This document shows positions 37,271 through 49,315 of a stretch of 64,000 nucleotides of DNA, piece by piece. The notes below the pieces were generated by a model. That model was not told the DNA's origin. It saw nothing but the letters and a program-made list of their open reading frames with translations, and did not search any database. The position numbers were made by a program, and so were the translations under genes. Source of the DNA: Stomorhina lunata (Eukaryota; Arthropoda; Insecta; Diptera; Rhiniidae); NCBI GenBank assembly GCA_933228675.1, contig OW121740.1, positions 9,329,442 through 9,393,441 of the forward strand, given 5' to 3'. Every line of letters begins with the position of its first letter. Within the stretch, counting starts at the first letter, position 1.

Positions 37271-37756
37271 GAAAATTTAAATTTTCGAAAACTTTATCGA
37301 TAGTTTTATTATCGAAAACTTTTCATTCCTATCGTTTAGTTGCGATGACAAATTCATAAATTTAAATTTGTTTCATCGACTCGTGTAGTTTATTACATTA
37401 ACCGCAAACTTTATTTATATCAAACTAAAAATATTTGAAACACGAGTCTTATTTTACATATCTTTAAATGTTTTATTACATTAAGATTTTTTTACTCCTA
37501 ACACACTGCCGCTCATCTGATTAGGTTCAAAGATTTTTTGATTTGAAAACTGAAGCATGAAGCGATTTATAAAGAAAAACTTACTATTTTTTTTATTAAA
37601 ATTTAAAAATCTTGAAAAGCTAAGATATTTTTGAAGAACTTGAGCTTTCAGAAGTAAATCTCAAAAAAGGTGAACCTGTTCAGATGAACGGCGGTATTAG
37701 AGCTTCATCCTCAAAAATTAATTCTAATAATTTTCTTTTCTATTTTCTCTTTACAG
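37271..37756. other. Unique intronic sequence ending in a splice acceptor
   Basis: The sequence ends in TTTTCTCTTTACAG (to 37,756), a strong polypyrimidine-tract acceptor directly before the coding exon. Nothing else was recognised. Confidence 0.5.
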
Positions 37757-37885
37757 TTTTGGGCTTTTAAAATTTTCTTTTTATCTTGAAATTTATTGAA
37801 GCAGAGAATTTAGATGAAAATGTCTGCAGCAGCTGAAGCCAGACGTGCCTCCTTTGCACGACGTGCCGAAAGTCTGGTGGAGAGG
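37757..37885 (+). CDS. First coding exon of an unidentified gene
   Basis: After the acceptor CTCTTTACAG there are 57 leader bases with an in-frame TAG directly before ATG at 37,814. Twenty-four codons then run to a donor AGG|GTGAGA at 37,885/37,886. The peptide includes MSAAAEARRASFARRAESLV and is rich in Ala, Arg and Glu, suggesting a charged helix. RRAS fits the R-R-x-S pattern of protein kinase A sites. The codons are far more GC-rich than the surroundings, which argues for a real exon. Without splicing the frame closes 13 codons later. The gene would have an intron of at least several kilobases on each side, and I could not find the next exon in this window. I do not recognise the protein. 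Confidence 0.7.
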
Positions 37886-38755
37886 GTGAGAATAATGAAT
37901 ACCATCTACGAGGTATCGGAATGACCAAGAGTAAAATTTTCTTTTTTTCTATCTAAAAACAAGTTTGAAATGGTTTTGAAATTATTGCTACAAATTCTTC
38001 CTGGTTTGTTAAAATGAAAAAAGAAAAACTTCCCTTTAGACATCAAAAAAGAGGCTTTTTTGTTTGGCTGAAATTGCTTGGCTTTGCGTTTAAGGCCTTT
38101 AATGCAAATATTTCAACAGTAGAAAATAGGCTTTATAGCAAAAAGGCAATAGTTATAGTAAATTCATATATAATTCATTTAAATACTAATTAAGAATATA
38201 AAATGGAAATGATCTCTAGATGATCTTTATCATTAGGAGGATTAAGTTTATAAATTATTAAGTGAAATTTATTTATAATTATTACAATTTAACAAAATAT
38301 TTCTCAAGCCTTTGAAATTTTCATTTATTAATTGACTTGTTTTCTTTAACAATTTAAATTTTCTCGTCTTTATTGGTATTTTTTTTTTTTAATTTTTATT
38401 AATTCCTTAATTAATCTAGACCATAAACCTTATTAAGAATTTTGTTGACTTTTTTATTGTTTTCATTTTTATTCTTCTTCATAAGTTGTAAAAAATATTT
38501 ATTTTTAAATTTAGTCGTATTTTATTAATAATTTATTTTACTACGCGTTTTTTGTTCAAATAAATTATGGAATTTAATGGCAGTGGAGCAGAGCAGAGCA
38601 GAGCAATATTTTCCATAAATAATAACAATTATTTAATCATTCATCCATATCAGTACCAACTACAGCAGATGCATTCGAAAGAGGAAGTGTAAAGGAATGA
38701 ATTAATCAAAAATGTTAAAGGGCAAAACATGACATCTTGACTAAGATTATGACTT
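37886..38755. other. Intron start, unique sequence
   Basis: AT-rich sequence downstream of the donor at 37,886. GCAGAGCAGAGCAGAGCA at about 38,586-38,606 is a small tandem run. No exon was recognised. Confidence 0.4.
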
Positions 38756-39905
38756 AAAAGATGATTTTATATAGAAAATTTATTGAAAACTAAGATTTTT
38801 AAAGAAAATTTACAGGAGACGAAAATTTTCTATAGAAAATTTACAGGAGACTAAGATTTTCTTTAGAAAATTTAGTGGAGACTAATATTTTTTATAGAAA
38901 ATTTAGTGGAGACTAATATTTTCTATAGAAAATTTAGTGGAGACTAAGATTTTCTAAAGAAAATTTAGTGGAGACCAAGATTTTCTAAAGAAAATTTTGT
39001 GGAGACTAAGATTTTCTATAGAAAATTCAAGGGAGACTAAGATTTTCTATAGAAAATTTATAGGAGACTAAGATTTTCTATAGAAAATTTAGTGGAGACC
39101 AAGATTTTCTAAAGAAAATTTAGTGGAGACCAAGATTTTCTAAAGAAAATTTTGTGGAGACTAAGATTTTCTATAGAAAATTCAAGGGAGACTAAGATTT
39201 TCTATAGAAAATTTATGGGAGACTAAGCTTTTCTATAGAAAATTAAGTGGAGATTAACATTATCTATAGAAAATTTAGTAGGGACTCAGATTTTCTATAG
39301 AAAATTTAGTGGAGATTAAGATTTTCTATAGAAAATTTATAGGAGACTAAGATTTTCTATAGAAAATTTAAGGGAGACTAAGATTTTCTATAGAAAACTT
39401 TAAGGAGACTAAGACTTTCTATAGAAAATTTATTGAAACTAAGATTTTCTATAGAAAATTTCGTGGATACTAAGATTTTCTATAGAAAATTTAGTGGAGT
39501 CCAGGATTTTCTATCGAAAATTTAATGGAGACTAAGATTTTCTGTAGCAAATTTTGTGGAGACTAAGCTTTTCTTAAGAAAATTTAGTGGAGACTAAGAT
39601 TTTCTATAGAAAATTTAGGGGAGACTGAAATTTTCTATAGAAAATTTAGTGGAGACTAAAATTTTCTATAGAAAATTTAGTGGAGACTAAGATTTTCTGT
39701 AGAAAATTTAGTGGAGACTAAGATTTTCGATAGAAAATTTAGTGGAGACTAAGATTTCCATAGAAAATCTACGTCTCCACTAAATTTTCTACAGAACTAA
39801 GTCTATAGACTAAGTCTCCACAAAATTTTCTATAGAAAACAAAATTCAGTGGAGACTAAGATTTTTTTAGAAAATTTTGTGGAGACTATGATTTTCTATA
39901 GAAAA
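38756..39905. repeat. 31-bp minisatellite, block C
   Basis: About 36 units of the GTGGAGACTAAGATTTTCTA family seen at 27-31.7 kb, with variants such as GGGAGACTAAG. A two-unit local duplication spans about 38,965-39,190. A stretch at 39,768-39,835 is inverted. The last unit carries GACTATGATTTTC and leads directly into the 12-bp array. Confidence 0.9.
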
Positions 39906-40850
39906 TTTAGACTGCGACTTAGACTATGACTTAGTCTATGACTTAGTCTATGACTCAGACTATGACTTAGACTATGACTTAGACTATGACTTAGACTATG
40001 ACTTAGACTATGACATAGACTATGACTAAGACTATGACTTAGACTATGACTTAGACTATGACTTAGACTATGACTTAGACTATGACTTAGACTATGACTT
40101 AGACTATGACTTAGACTATGACTTAGACTATGACTTAGACTATGACTTAGACTATGACTTAGACTATGACTTAGACTATGACTTAGACTATGACTTAGAC
40201 TATGACTTAGACTATGACTTAGACTATGACTTAGACTATGACTTAGACTATGACTTAGACTATGACTTAGACTATGACTTAGACTATGACTTAGACTTAG
40301 ACTTAGACTATGACTATGACTTAGACTATGACTTAGACTATGACTTAGACTATGACTTAGACTATGACTTAGACTATGACTTAGACTATGACTTAGACTA
40401 TGACTTAGACTATGACTTAGACTATGACTTAGACTATGACTTAGACTATGATAAAGACTATGACTGAGACTATGACTTAGACATGACTTAGACTATGACT
40501 TAGACTATGACTGAGACTATGACTTAGACTATGACTTAGACTATGACTTAGACTATGTCTTAGACTATGACTTAGACTATGACTTAGACTATGACTTAGA
40601 CTATGACTTAGACTATGACTTAGACTATGACTTAGACTATGACTTAGACTATGACTTAGACTATGACTTAGAATATGACTTAAGCTATGACTTAAGCTAT
40701 GACTTAAACTATGACTTAGACTATGAGTTAGAATGAAACTTTGACTTAGGCTATGACTTGGACTATGACACAGACTATGACTTAAACTATGACTTAGAGT
40801 ATGACTGTTACTATGACTTATACTCTGATTAAGAAAATTACTTAAACATG
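39906..40850. repeat. 12-bp satellite, GACTATGACTTA subtype (forward orientation)
   Basis: About 75 units of GACTATGACTTA, very regular at 39,960-40,660. They decay after 40,680 into GACTTAAGCTAT-like variants. This differs from the later blocks, which mainly carry GACTATGACTTT. Confidence 0.95.
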
Positions 40851-41930
40851 ATTTATAGACTATTTTCTAGCCTTAGAATTTGATCGCGTCTATATCTTAG
40901 TCTATTTTTATTTGATAATGTCTAAGTCTTTGTCTTTGACTTAGCAAATTTAAAAATGAATTCTTTTACATTTTACTATTACAAACATTATTCAGACATA
41001 AATACATATAAATGTATTGAATGCCAACATTTGCAATGATAAATATTTAACATTCTACGAGAAATATATCATCCTATAGAGGGGGGTAAGGGAATCTAAG
41101 GTTTAAAGCTTATTTTAGTCTCCCTTGCCTTCAAGTAAAGAGAGGTCAAGTTCAAGTGAAGAGGTCGATAAGTTATTGTTGTTCTATTAGAATTTATGGA
41201 GTTCTCTGGTTATTTTTATTGCGTTTTATAATTTTTTCTTTCTCAATTTTTATTTGTTGTTGCTATTTATGAGCGACCACTTAAGATAAAAAAAGTAAAG
41301 AGGGTGTGTATTTTGTTAATTCATTTTTAAAAACAATTTTATTAAATTGTGCGATAAAAGCAAAGAGACTAAGTGAATACTTTGTTGTGTTTTCAATGCA
41401 ATTGTATTTTTTTATAATAAAAAAATATAAGTACAAAAATAAAAAATCTGCAAACAGAAGTAAAATTGTCTTTAAATCTATTTATAGAACCCTCGAACAT
41501 ACAGACGAAAAAAACGCACGGACTAAAAAATTGGGGCATCTAACGAAGTCTGTTGTTAAACGCATTCGCCCACTGCAGACTGCGATCATTAGTTATTATG
41601 CGGTCAGCAGCCTCTACAGTGGAGCAGAATAGGAATTTTAAAAGTCAAGCTATAAATAAGTTTTAATTAAACAATTTTAGAAACATTATTTCTAAATAAT
41701 TGATAAGAAATTAACCTTTAACTTTAAATAACAACAACAAGACAAGTTGTTGCTATTGGCAAGATCAATCAATTAACGCTAATTGGTTAAGTTTTCTTTT
41801 TACAATAATTTTAAAAATAGAAAATTTTTCAAAAACAGTGGGACAATACACCATAAAAAATTATAAAAATTTAATAGAAATTTCAAAGTTTTTATAACTT
41901 TTCTATGGTAAAATAAAGTCATAGTAAAAG
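40851..41930. other. Unique spacer, no recognised gene
   Basis: About 1.1 kb. A 108-codon frame at 41,306-41,632 starts in very AT-rich sequence and shows no family resemblance, so I do not call it. Positions 41,480-41,635 are less AT-rich and read as possible leader or exon-like sequence, but without clear splice support. Confidence 0.35.
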
Positions 41931-44900
41931 TTGTAGTCAATGTCAAATTTATTATCAAAGTCATAGTCAAAGTCATAGTCATATTCAAAGTCATAGTCAA
42001 AGTCACAGTCACAGTCATAGTCAAATTCAAAGTCAAAGTCAAAGTCATAGTCAAAGTCATAGTCAAAGTCATAGTCAAAGTCATAGTCATAGTCAAAGTC
42101 ATAGTCAAAGTCATAGTCAAAGTCATAGTCAAAGTCATAGTCAAAGTCATAGTCAAAGTCATAGTCAAAGTCATAGTCAAAGTCATAGTCAAAGTCATAG
42201 TCATAGTCATAGTCAAAGTCAAAGTCATAGTCAAAGTCATAGTCAAAGTCATAGTCAAAGTCAAAGTCATAGTCAAATTCAAAGTCATAGTCATAGTCAT
42301 AGTCATAGTCAAAGTCATAGTCAAAGTCATAGTCAAAGTCATAGTCAAAGTCATAGTCAAAGTCATAGTCAAAGTCATAGTCAAAGTCATAGTCAAATTC
42401 AAAGTCATAGTCATAGTCAAAGTCATAGTCATAGTCATAGTCATAGTCGTAGTCATAGTCGTAGTCATAGTCAAAGTCGTAGTCAAAGTCATAGTCAAAG
42501 TCATAGTCAAAATCATAGTAAACGTCATTGTCATAGTCAAAGTCATAGTCATAATCATATTCATAATTATAGTCAAAGTCATGGTCAAAGTCATAGTCGT
42601 AGTCATAGTCGTAGTCATAGTCAAAGTCATAGTCATAGACATAGACATAGACATAGACATAGACAAAGTCATAGTCATAGTCAAAGTCGAAGTCATAGTC
42701 AAAGTCATAGTCAAATTCATAGTCAAAGTCGTAGTCAAAGTCATAGTCAAAGTCATAGTCAAAATCATAGTAAAAGTCATTGTCGTAGTCAAAGTCATGG
42801 TCATAATCATATTCATAATTATAGTCATTGTCATAGTCAAAGTCATAGTCAAAGTTATAGTCAAAGTCATAGTGAAAGTCATAGTCAAAGTCAAAGTCAC
42901 AGTCATAGTCAAATTCAAAGTCAAAGTCAAAGTCATAGTCAAAGTCATAGTCAAAGTCATAGTCAAAGTCATAGTCATAGTCAAAGTCATAGTCAAAGTC
43001 ATAGTCAAAGTCATAGTCAAAGTCATAGTCAAAGTCATAGTCAAAGTCATAGTCAAAGTCATAGTCAAAGTCATAGTCAAAGTCATAGTCATAGTCAAAG
43101 TCATAGTCAAAGTCATAGTCAAAGTCATAGTCAAAGTCATAGTCAAAGTCAAAGTCATAGTCAAATTCAAAGTCATAGTCATAGTCATAGTCATAGTCAA
43201 AGTCATAGTCAAAGTCATAGTCAAAGTCATAGTCAAAGTCATAGTCAAAGTCATAGTCAAAGTCATAGTCAAAGTCATAGTCAAATTCAAAGTCATAGTC
43301 ATAGTCAAAGTCATAGTCATAGTCATAGTCATAGTCGTAGTCATAGTCGTAGTCATAGTCAAAGTCGTAGTCAAAGTCATAGTCAAAGTCATAGTCAAAA
43401 TCATAGTAAACGTCATTGTCATAGTCAAAGTCATAGTCATAATCATATTCATAATTATAGTCAAAGTCATGGTCAAAGTCATAGTCGTAGTCATAGTCGT
43501 AGTCATAGTCAAAGTCATAGTCATAGACATAGACATAGACATAGACATAGACAAAGTCATAGTCATAGTCAAAGTCGAAGTCATAGTCAAAGTCATAGTC
43601 AAATTCATAGTCAAAGTCGTAGTCAAAGTCATAGTCAAAGTCATAGTCAAAATCATAGTAAAAGTCATTGTCGTAGTCAAAGTCATGGTCATAATCATAT
43701 TCATAATTATAGTCATTGTCATAGTCAAAGTCATAGTCAAAGTTATAGTCAAAGTCATAGTGAAAGTCATAGTCAAAGTCAAAGTCATAGTCATAGTCAT
43801 AGTCATAGTCATAGTCAAAGTCAAAGTCAAAGTCATAGTCGTAGTCATAGTCATAGTCATAGTCATAGTCATAGTCATAGTCATAGTCATAGTCATAGTC
43901 ATAGTCAAAGTCATAGTCATAGTCATAGTCATAGTCAAAGTCAAAGTCAAAGTCATAGTCAAAGTCATAGTCATAGTCATAGTCAAAGTCAAAGTCATAG
44001 TCATATTCAAAGTCATAGTCATAGTCAAAGTCATAGTCAAAGTCATAGTCAAAGTCATAGTCATAGTCATAGTCAAAGTCATAGTCAAAGTCATAGTCAA
44101 AGTCATAGTCAAAGTCATAGTCAAAGACATAGTCAAAGTCATAGTCAAAGTCATAGTCAAAGTCATAGTCAAAGTCATAGTCAAAGTCATAGTCAAAGTC
44201 ATAGTCAAAGACATAGTCAAAGTCAAAGTCAAAGTCATAGTCATAGTCATAGTCAAAGTCATAGTCAAAGTCATAGTCAAAGTCATAGTCAAAGTCATAG
44301 TCAAAGACATAGTCAAAGTCATAGTCAAAGTCATAGTCAAAGTCATAGTCAAAGTCATAGTCAAAGTCATAGTCAAAGTCATAGTCATAGTCAAAGTCAT
44401 AGTCATAGTCATAGTCAAAGTCAAAGTCATAGTCAAAGTCAAAGTCAAAGTCATAGTCAAAGTCATAGTCAAAGTCATAGTCAAAGTCATAGTCAAAGTC
44501 ATAGTCATAGTCAAAGTCATAGTCAAAGTCATAGTCAAAGTCATAGTCAAAGTCATAGTCATAGTCAAAGTCATAGTCAAAGACATAGTCAAAGTCATAG
44601 TCAAAGTCAAAGTCATAGTCATAGTCAAAGTCATAGTCAAAGTCATAGTCAAAGTCATAGTCAAAGTCATAGTCAAAGACATAGTCAAAGTCATAGTCAA
44701 AGTCATAGTCAAAGTCATAGTCAAAGTCATAGTCAAAGTCATAGTCAAAGTCATAGTCATAGTCAAAGTCATAGTCAAAGTCAAAGTCAAAGTCATAGTC
44801 ATAGTCAAAGTCATAGTCAAAGTCATAGTCAAAGTCATAGTCATAGTCATAGTCATAGTCATAGTCAAAGTCATAGTCATAGTCATAGTCAAAGTCATAG

Positions 44901-45320
44901 TCAAAGTCATAGTCAAAGTCATAGTCAAAGTCATAGTCAAATTCATAGTCAAAGTCATAGTCAAAGTCATAGTCAAAGACATAGTCAAAGTCATAGTCAA
45001 AGTCATAGTCAAAGTCATAGTCAAAGTCATAGTCAAAGTCATAGTCAAAGACATAGTCAAAGTCATAGTCAAAGTCATAGTCAAAGTCATAGTCAAAGTC
45101 ATAGTCAAAGTCATAGTCAAAGTCATAGTCAAAGTCATAGTCAAAGTCATAGTCAAAGTCATAGTCAAAGTCATAGTCAAAGTCATAGTCAAAGTCATAG
45201 TCAAAGTCATAGTCAAAGTCATAGTCAAAGTCATAGTCAAAGTCATAGTCAAAGTCATAGTCAAAGTCATAGTCAAAGTCATAGTCAAAGTCGTAGTCAA
45301 AGTCATTGTCAAAATTAAAG
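41931..45320. repeat. 12-bp satellite, reverse orientation (left arm of giant inverted repeat)
   Basis: About 3.4 kb of AAAGTCATAGTC units, the reverse complement of GACTATGACTTT, with six-base GTCATA insertions. It includes a tandem higher-order duplication of about 888 bp: the CGTCATTG landmark lies at 42,523 and 43,411. The duplicated block contains GTCGTAGTCATAGTCGTAGT, four ACATAG units and AATCATATTCATAATTATAG. The last 400 bp before 45,320 are the most uniform. Frames up to 1,170 codons result from periodicity, not coding. Confidence 0.95.
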
Positions 45321-46340
45321 TTGTTGCTTATTCATATGCAGTCCCTGGCCTTCGGTAGTGCATCTTCTTTGTCATCAAAATGGTACCCCCTTATCTTAAT
45401 GATTTTAATACATATTTTGTTGTTGCTCTTAAAGCGAATCCCTTGATGCATTGCGTGCTTCTTCGAGAGCTGTGGCATGTATCTTTGCTACATCACAAAT
45501 TATTGTATTCGTTTGTACAAATTCAAGAGTCACTCGTTCTTTATTTATAATTTTTTTCTTTCCTATTGAAAATTTTTGTATGCGTTTAATTGATAATTAT
45601 TCTCTGCTGTTGGGGTTTTTTTCAATTTTTTTACACAAAAAAGCGAGAGTATTTTATATGTAAAAATATTTCATTTAATGGAAACTTTTTTGCGTGATTA
45701 TTTTTAAAATAAGACACAGTGGGTTGGGGAAGCAGGAAATTGTAGCAAAGTAACTTAATGATGTTTCGAAAAATTTATTGCAAAATGTTTGTATGTAGCA
45801 CCCACTGTCTCATTTGTCACCCGAATTACTACAACGTAGATATTTTACTTTAGCTTATTTTTTTGTTGAACATTTTTTTATGAAATATATTTTTTTTTTG
45901 TGAAGATTTTATTTTTAGCTACAAGTGTTTCTTGTATTTGTACACTTTTCATTTTTTTATGTAGAAATATTTTAAAATGTCTAGATGATTTTATGCCTTA
46001 AATTTTAAAGATGAAAAGTCGTCTGTATCCCACATTTTTTATGTTTTGTGAAATATTTTTAATTAAGAATTTTTTTATTTATGTTATTTTTGAGGAAAAT
46101 AACACGTTGGAGACTTCAAAAAAAGGGTGTCATGAAATAATAAATCTAAAAGTTTATGAAGAAATTAAAAAAAAATGGAAAACAAGAAAATTTATCAAAA
46201 TCATCAAGATAAGGGGGGACCATTATGATGACATAGAAAATGCTCTACTGAAGACCATAACTTTTTGAAAAAACTTAATCATATCTTTATGTTTCCAGTT
46301 AAAGTTAATAGATAACTTTCTATATAGATAACTTTCTATA
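45321..46340. other. Spacer of the inverted repeat with mirrored 59-bp edges
   Basis: Positions 45,346-45,404 and 46,199-46,257 are reverse complements of each other over 59 bp without gaps, with 51 identities (86%), containing AAGATAAGGGGG and TGATGACA blocks. The sequence between them is AT-rich and unique. Short frames here (for example 45,451-45,663 and 46,011-46,268) show no family signal. Confidence 0.8.
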
Positions 46341-48440
46341 AAAAAGTTATACACTATGACTATGACTTTGAATATGACTTTAACTATGACTTTGACTTTG
46401 ACTATGACTTTGACTATGACTTTTACTATGACTTTGACTATGACTTTGACTACGACTATGCCCCTGACTATGACTTTCACTATGACTTTGACTTCGACTT
46501 TGACATTGATTTTGATTTTGACTAAGACTTTGACTATGATTATGACTTTGACTATGACTTCGACTTTGAATTTGACTATGACTTTGACTATGACTTTCTC
46601 TATGACTTTGACATTGATTTTGACTATGACTTTGACAATGACTTCGACTAAGAATTTTACTATGACTTTGACAATGACTTTTACTATGACTTTGACAATG
46701 AATTTGACTATGACTGTGACTATGACTATGCCCTTGACTATGACTTTCACTATGAGTTTGACATTGATTTTGACTATGACTTTGGCAATGACTTCGACTA
46801 TGAATTTTACTTTGACTATGACTTCGACTTTGACATTGATTTTGACTATGACTATGCCTTTGACTATGACTTTCTCTATGACTTTGACATTGATTTTGAC
46901 TATGACTTTGACAATGACTCTGACTTTGACAATGACTTTGACTATGACTATGATTTCGACTAAGAATTTTACTATGACTTTGACTATGACTTTGACTATG
47001 ACTTTGACTTTGACTATGACTTTGACTATGACTTTGACTATGACTTTGACTATGACTTTGACTATGACTATGACTTTGACTATGACTTTGACTATGACTT
47101 TGACTATGACTTTGACTATGACTTTGACTATGACTTTGACTATGACTTTGACTATGACTTTGACTATGACTTTGACTATGACTTTGACTATGACTTTGAC
47201 TATGACTTTGACTATGACTTTGACTATGACTTTGACTATGACTTTGACTATGACTTTGACTATGACTTTGACTATGACTTTGACTATGACTTTGACTATG
47301 ACTTTGACTATGACTTTGACTATGACTTTGACTATGACTTTGACTATGACTTTGACTATGACTTTGACTATGACTTTGACTATGACTTTGACTATGACTT
47401 TGACTATGACTTTGACTATGACTTTGACTATGACTTTGACTATGACTTTGACTATGACTTTGACTATGACTTTGACTATGACTTTGACTATGACTTTGAC
47501 TATGACTTTGACTATGACTTTGACTATGACTTTGACTATGACTTTGACTATGTTTTTGACTATGACTTTGACTATGACTTTGACTATGACTTTGACTATG
47601 ACTTTGACTATGACTTTGACTATGACTTTGACTATGACTTTGACTATGACTTTGACTATGACTTTGACTATGACTTTGACTATGACTTTGACTATGACTT
47701 TGACTATGACTATGACTTTGACTATGACTTTGACTATGACTTTGACTATGACTATGACTTTGACTATGACTTTGACTATGACTTTGACTATGACTTTGAC
47801 TATGACTTTGACTATGACTTTGACTATGACTTTGACTATGACTTTGACTATGACTTTGACTATGACTTTGACTATGACTTTGACTATGACTTTAACTATG
47901 ACTTTAACTATGACTTTGACTATGACTTTGACTATGACTTTGACTATGACTTTGACTATGACTTTGACTATGACTTTGACTATGACTTTGACTATGACTT
48001 TGACTATGACTTTGACTATGACTTTGACTATGACTTTGACTATGACTTTGACTATGACTTTGACTATGACTTTGACTATGACTTTGACTATGACTTTGAC
48101 TATGACTATGACTATGACTATGACTTTGACTATGACTTTGACTATGACTTTGACTATGACTATGACTTTGGCTATGACTATGACTTTGACTTTGACTATG
48201 ACTTTGACTTTGACTATGACTTTGACTATGACTTTGACGATGACTTTGACTATGACTATGACTATGACTATGACTATGACTTTGACTTTGACTATGACTA
48301 TGACTATGACTATGACTTTAACTTTGACTATCACTTTGACTGTGACTTTGACTATGATTTTGACTATGACTTTGACTTTGACTATGACTTTGACTTTGAC
48401 TTTGACTTTGACTATGACTATGACTTTGACTATGACATTA
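46341..48440. repeat. 12-bp satellite, forward orientation (right arm of giant inverted repeat)
   Basis: About 2.1 kb of GACTATGACTTT units. The first 600 bp are diverged and contain ACTTCGACTTTGACATTGAT variants repeated several times. From 46,970 to 48,090 there are about 90 nearly perfect units. It ends in short GACTAT-rich variants at 48,435. Confidence 0.95.
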
Positions 48441-49060
48441 AAAAATGTGTTATATAAAATTTTTTTTGAAGTAAAAAATTTCTAAAAAGAAGTTTTTTAA
48501 AAATAAAATTTTTGCTTTTTCCAAAAAATTTAGCTTAAAAAAAATTTTTTTTACAAAAAATTCTTTTGCAATAAAAATTTTTTTACTTTTTTTCGCAGCA
48601 AATAATTGTCTTTGAAAAATTTTACAATTTCTTCGCTTTACATAAATTTACTTTAATTACATTTAAGTTTTTCCTAAGTATTCCGACATTGAATGTATCT
48701 TTTTAATTTAATGGTCTTGGAATAACTTTATCAGAAATTATCAAAAAGTGACTGAACTCATTTTGAAATAAAATGTAATAAAATTAATATCCCAAATTAC
48801 AAGTCTGGCATTCATTCAGAATCAGACTCATCTCATCATCATTAACATTCTCAACATTGTCCCTGTGTCCAAGGGTCGAACATCATCATCATTAATCTGG
48901 CGTTAAATGTAGGTCAGGGATGGGTTATGTGTGATTTTTGGCAGAAATAATGTCATTAAAATTACACTGTGAAAAAAAAGTGACAAACAATTTTGGTATT
49001 CTCATAAAGTAACTTTGTTTTCTTGGACTCCGGGGAGTACAAAATTCGATGCCCGAATAA
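48441..49060. other. Unique spacer
   Basis: AT-rich sequence. A CATCATCATTAACATTCTCA tract at about 48,834-48,853 partly repeats at about 48,880-48,895. No gene was recognised. Confidence 0.35.
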
Positions 49061-49315
49061 AGGAAGTAGAATCGAAATCTTAGTCGAGGTCATTATCGAT
49101 GTAGTCGAATCCAAATCTAAGTAGTAGTCGAATTCAAAACCATGATCGAATAAGTAACCGAATTGATAGTCAATGTCATTGTGGAGTTTATAGTCGAAAC
49201 TAGAGTCAATGTTTATAGTCAAGTTTATAGTAAGAATTTAGTCAAGCCTACAGTCGACTCATAGTCGAAAACATGGTTAAGTTAATAGTCAAAATAAGGA
49301 TAGTAGTCCCGGTCT
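49061..49315. repeat. Degenerate 12-bp satellite remnant, reverse orientation
   Basis: Repeated GTCGAA, AGTCGAATTC and TAGTCAA motifs match the reverse strand of the GACTATGACTTC-type unit but with heavy decay. It is an old block lying opposite in orientation to both neighbours. Confidence 0.65.

Noticed and set aside
41306..41632. 108-codon plus-strand frame
   Set aside because: It is AT-rich, has low complexity in its first half, no recognised domain and no splice or promoter support.
41800..48485. Open frames of 1,170, 925, 703 and 709 codons on both strands
   Set aside because: They read Thr-Met-Thr-Leu or Lys-Val-Ile-Val periods because the 12-bp unit is a multiple of three and lacks stops in four of six frames. 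Frames overlap on both strands, and there are no unique domains.
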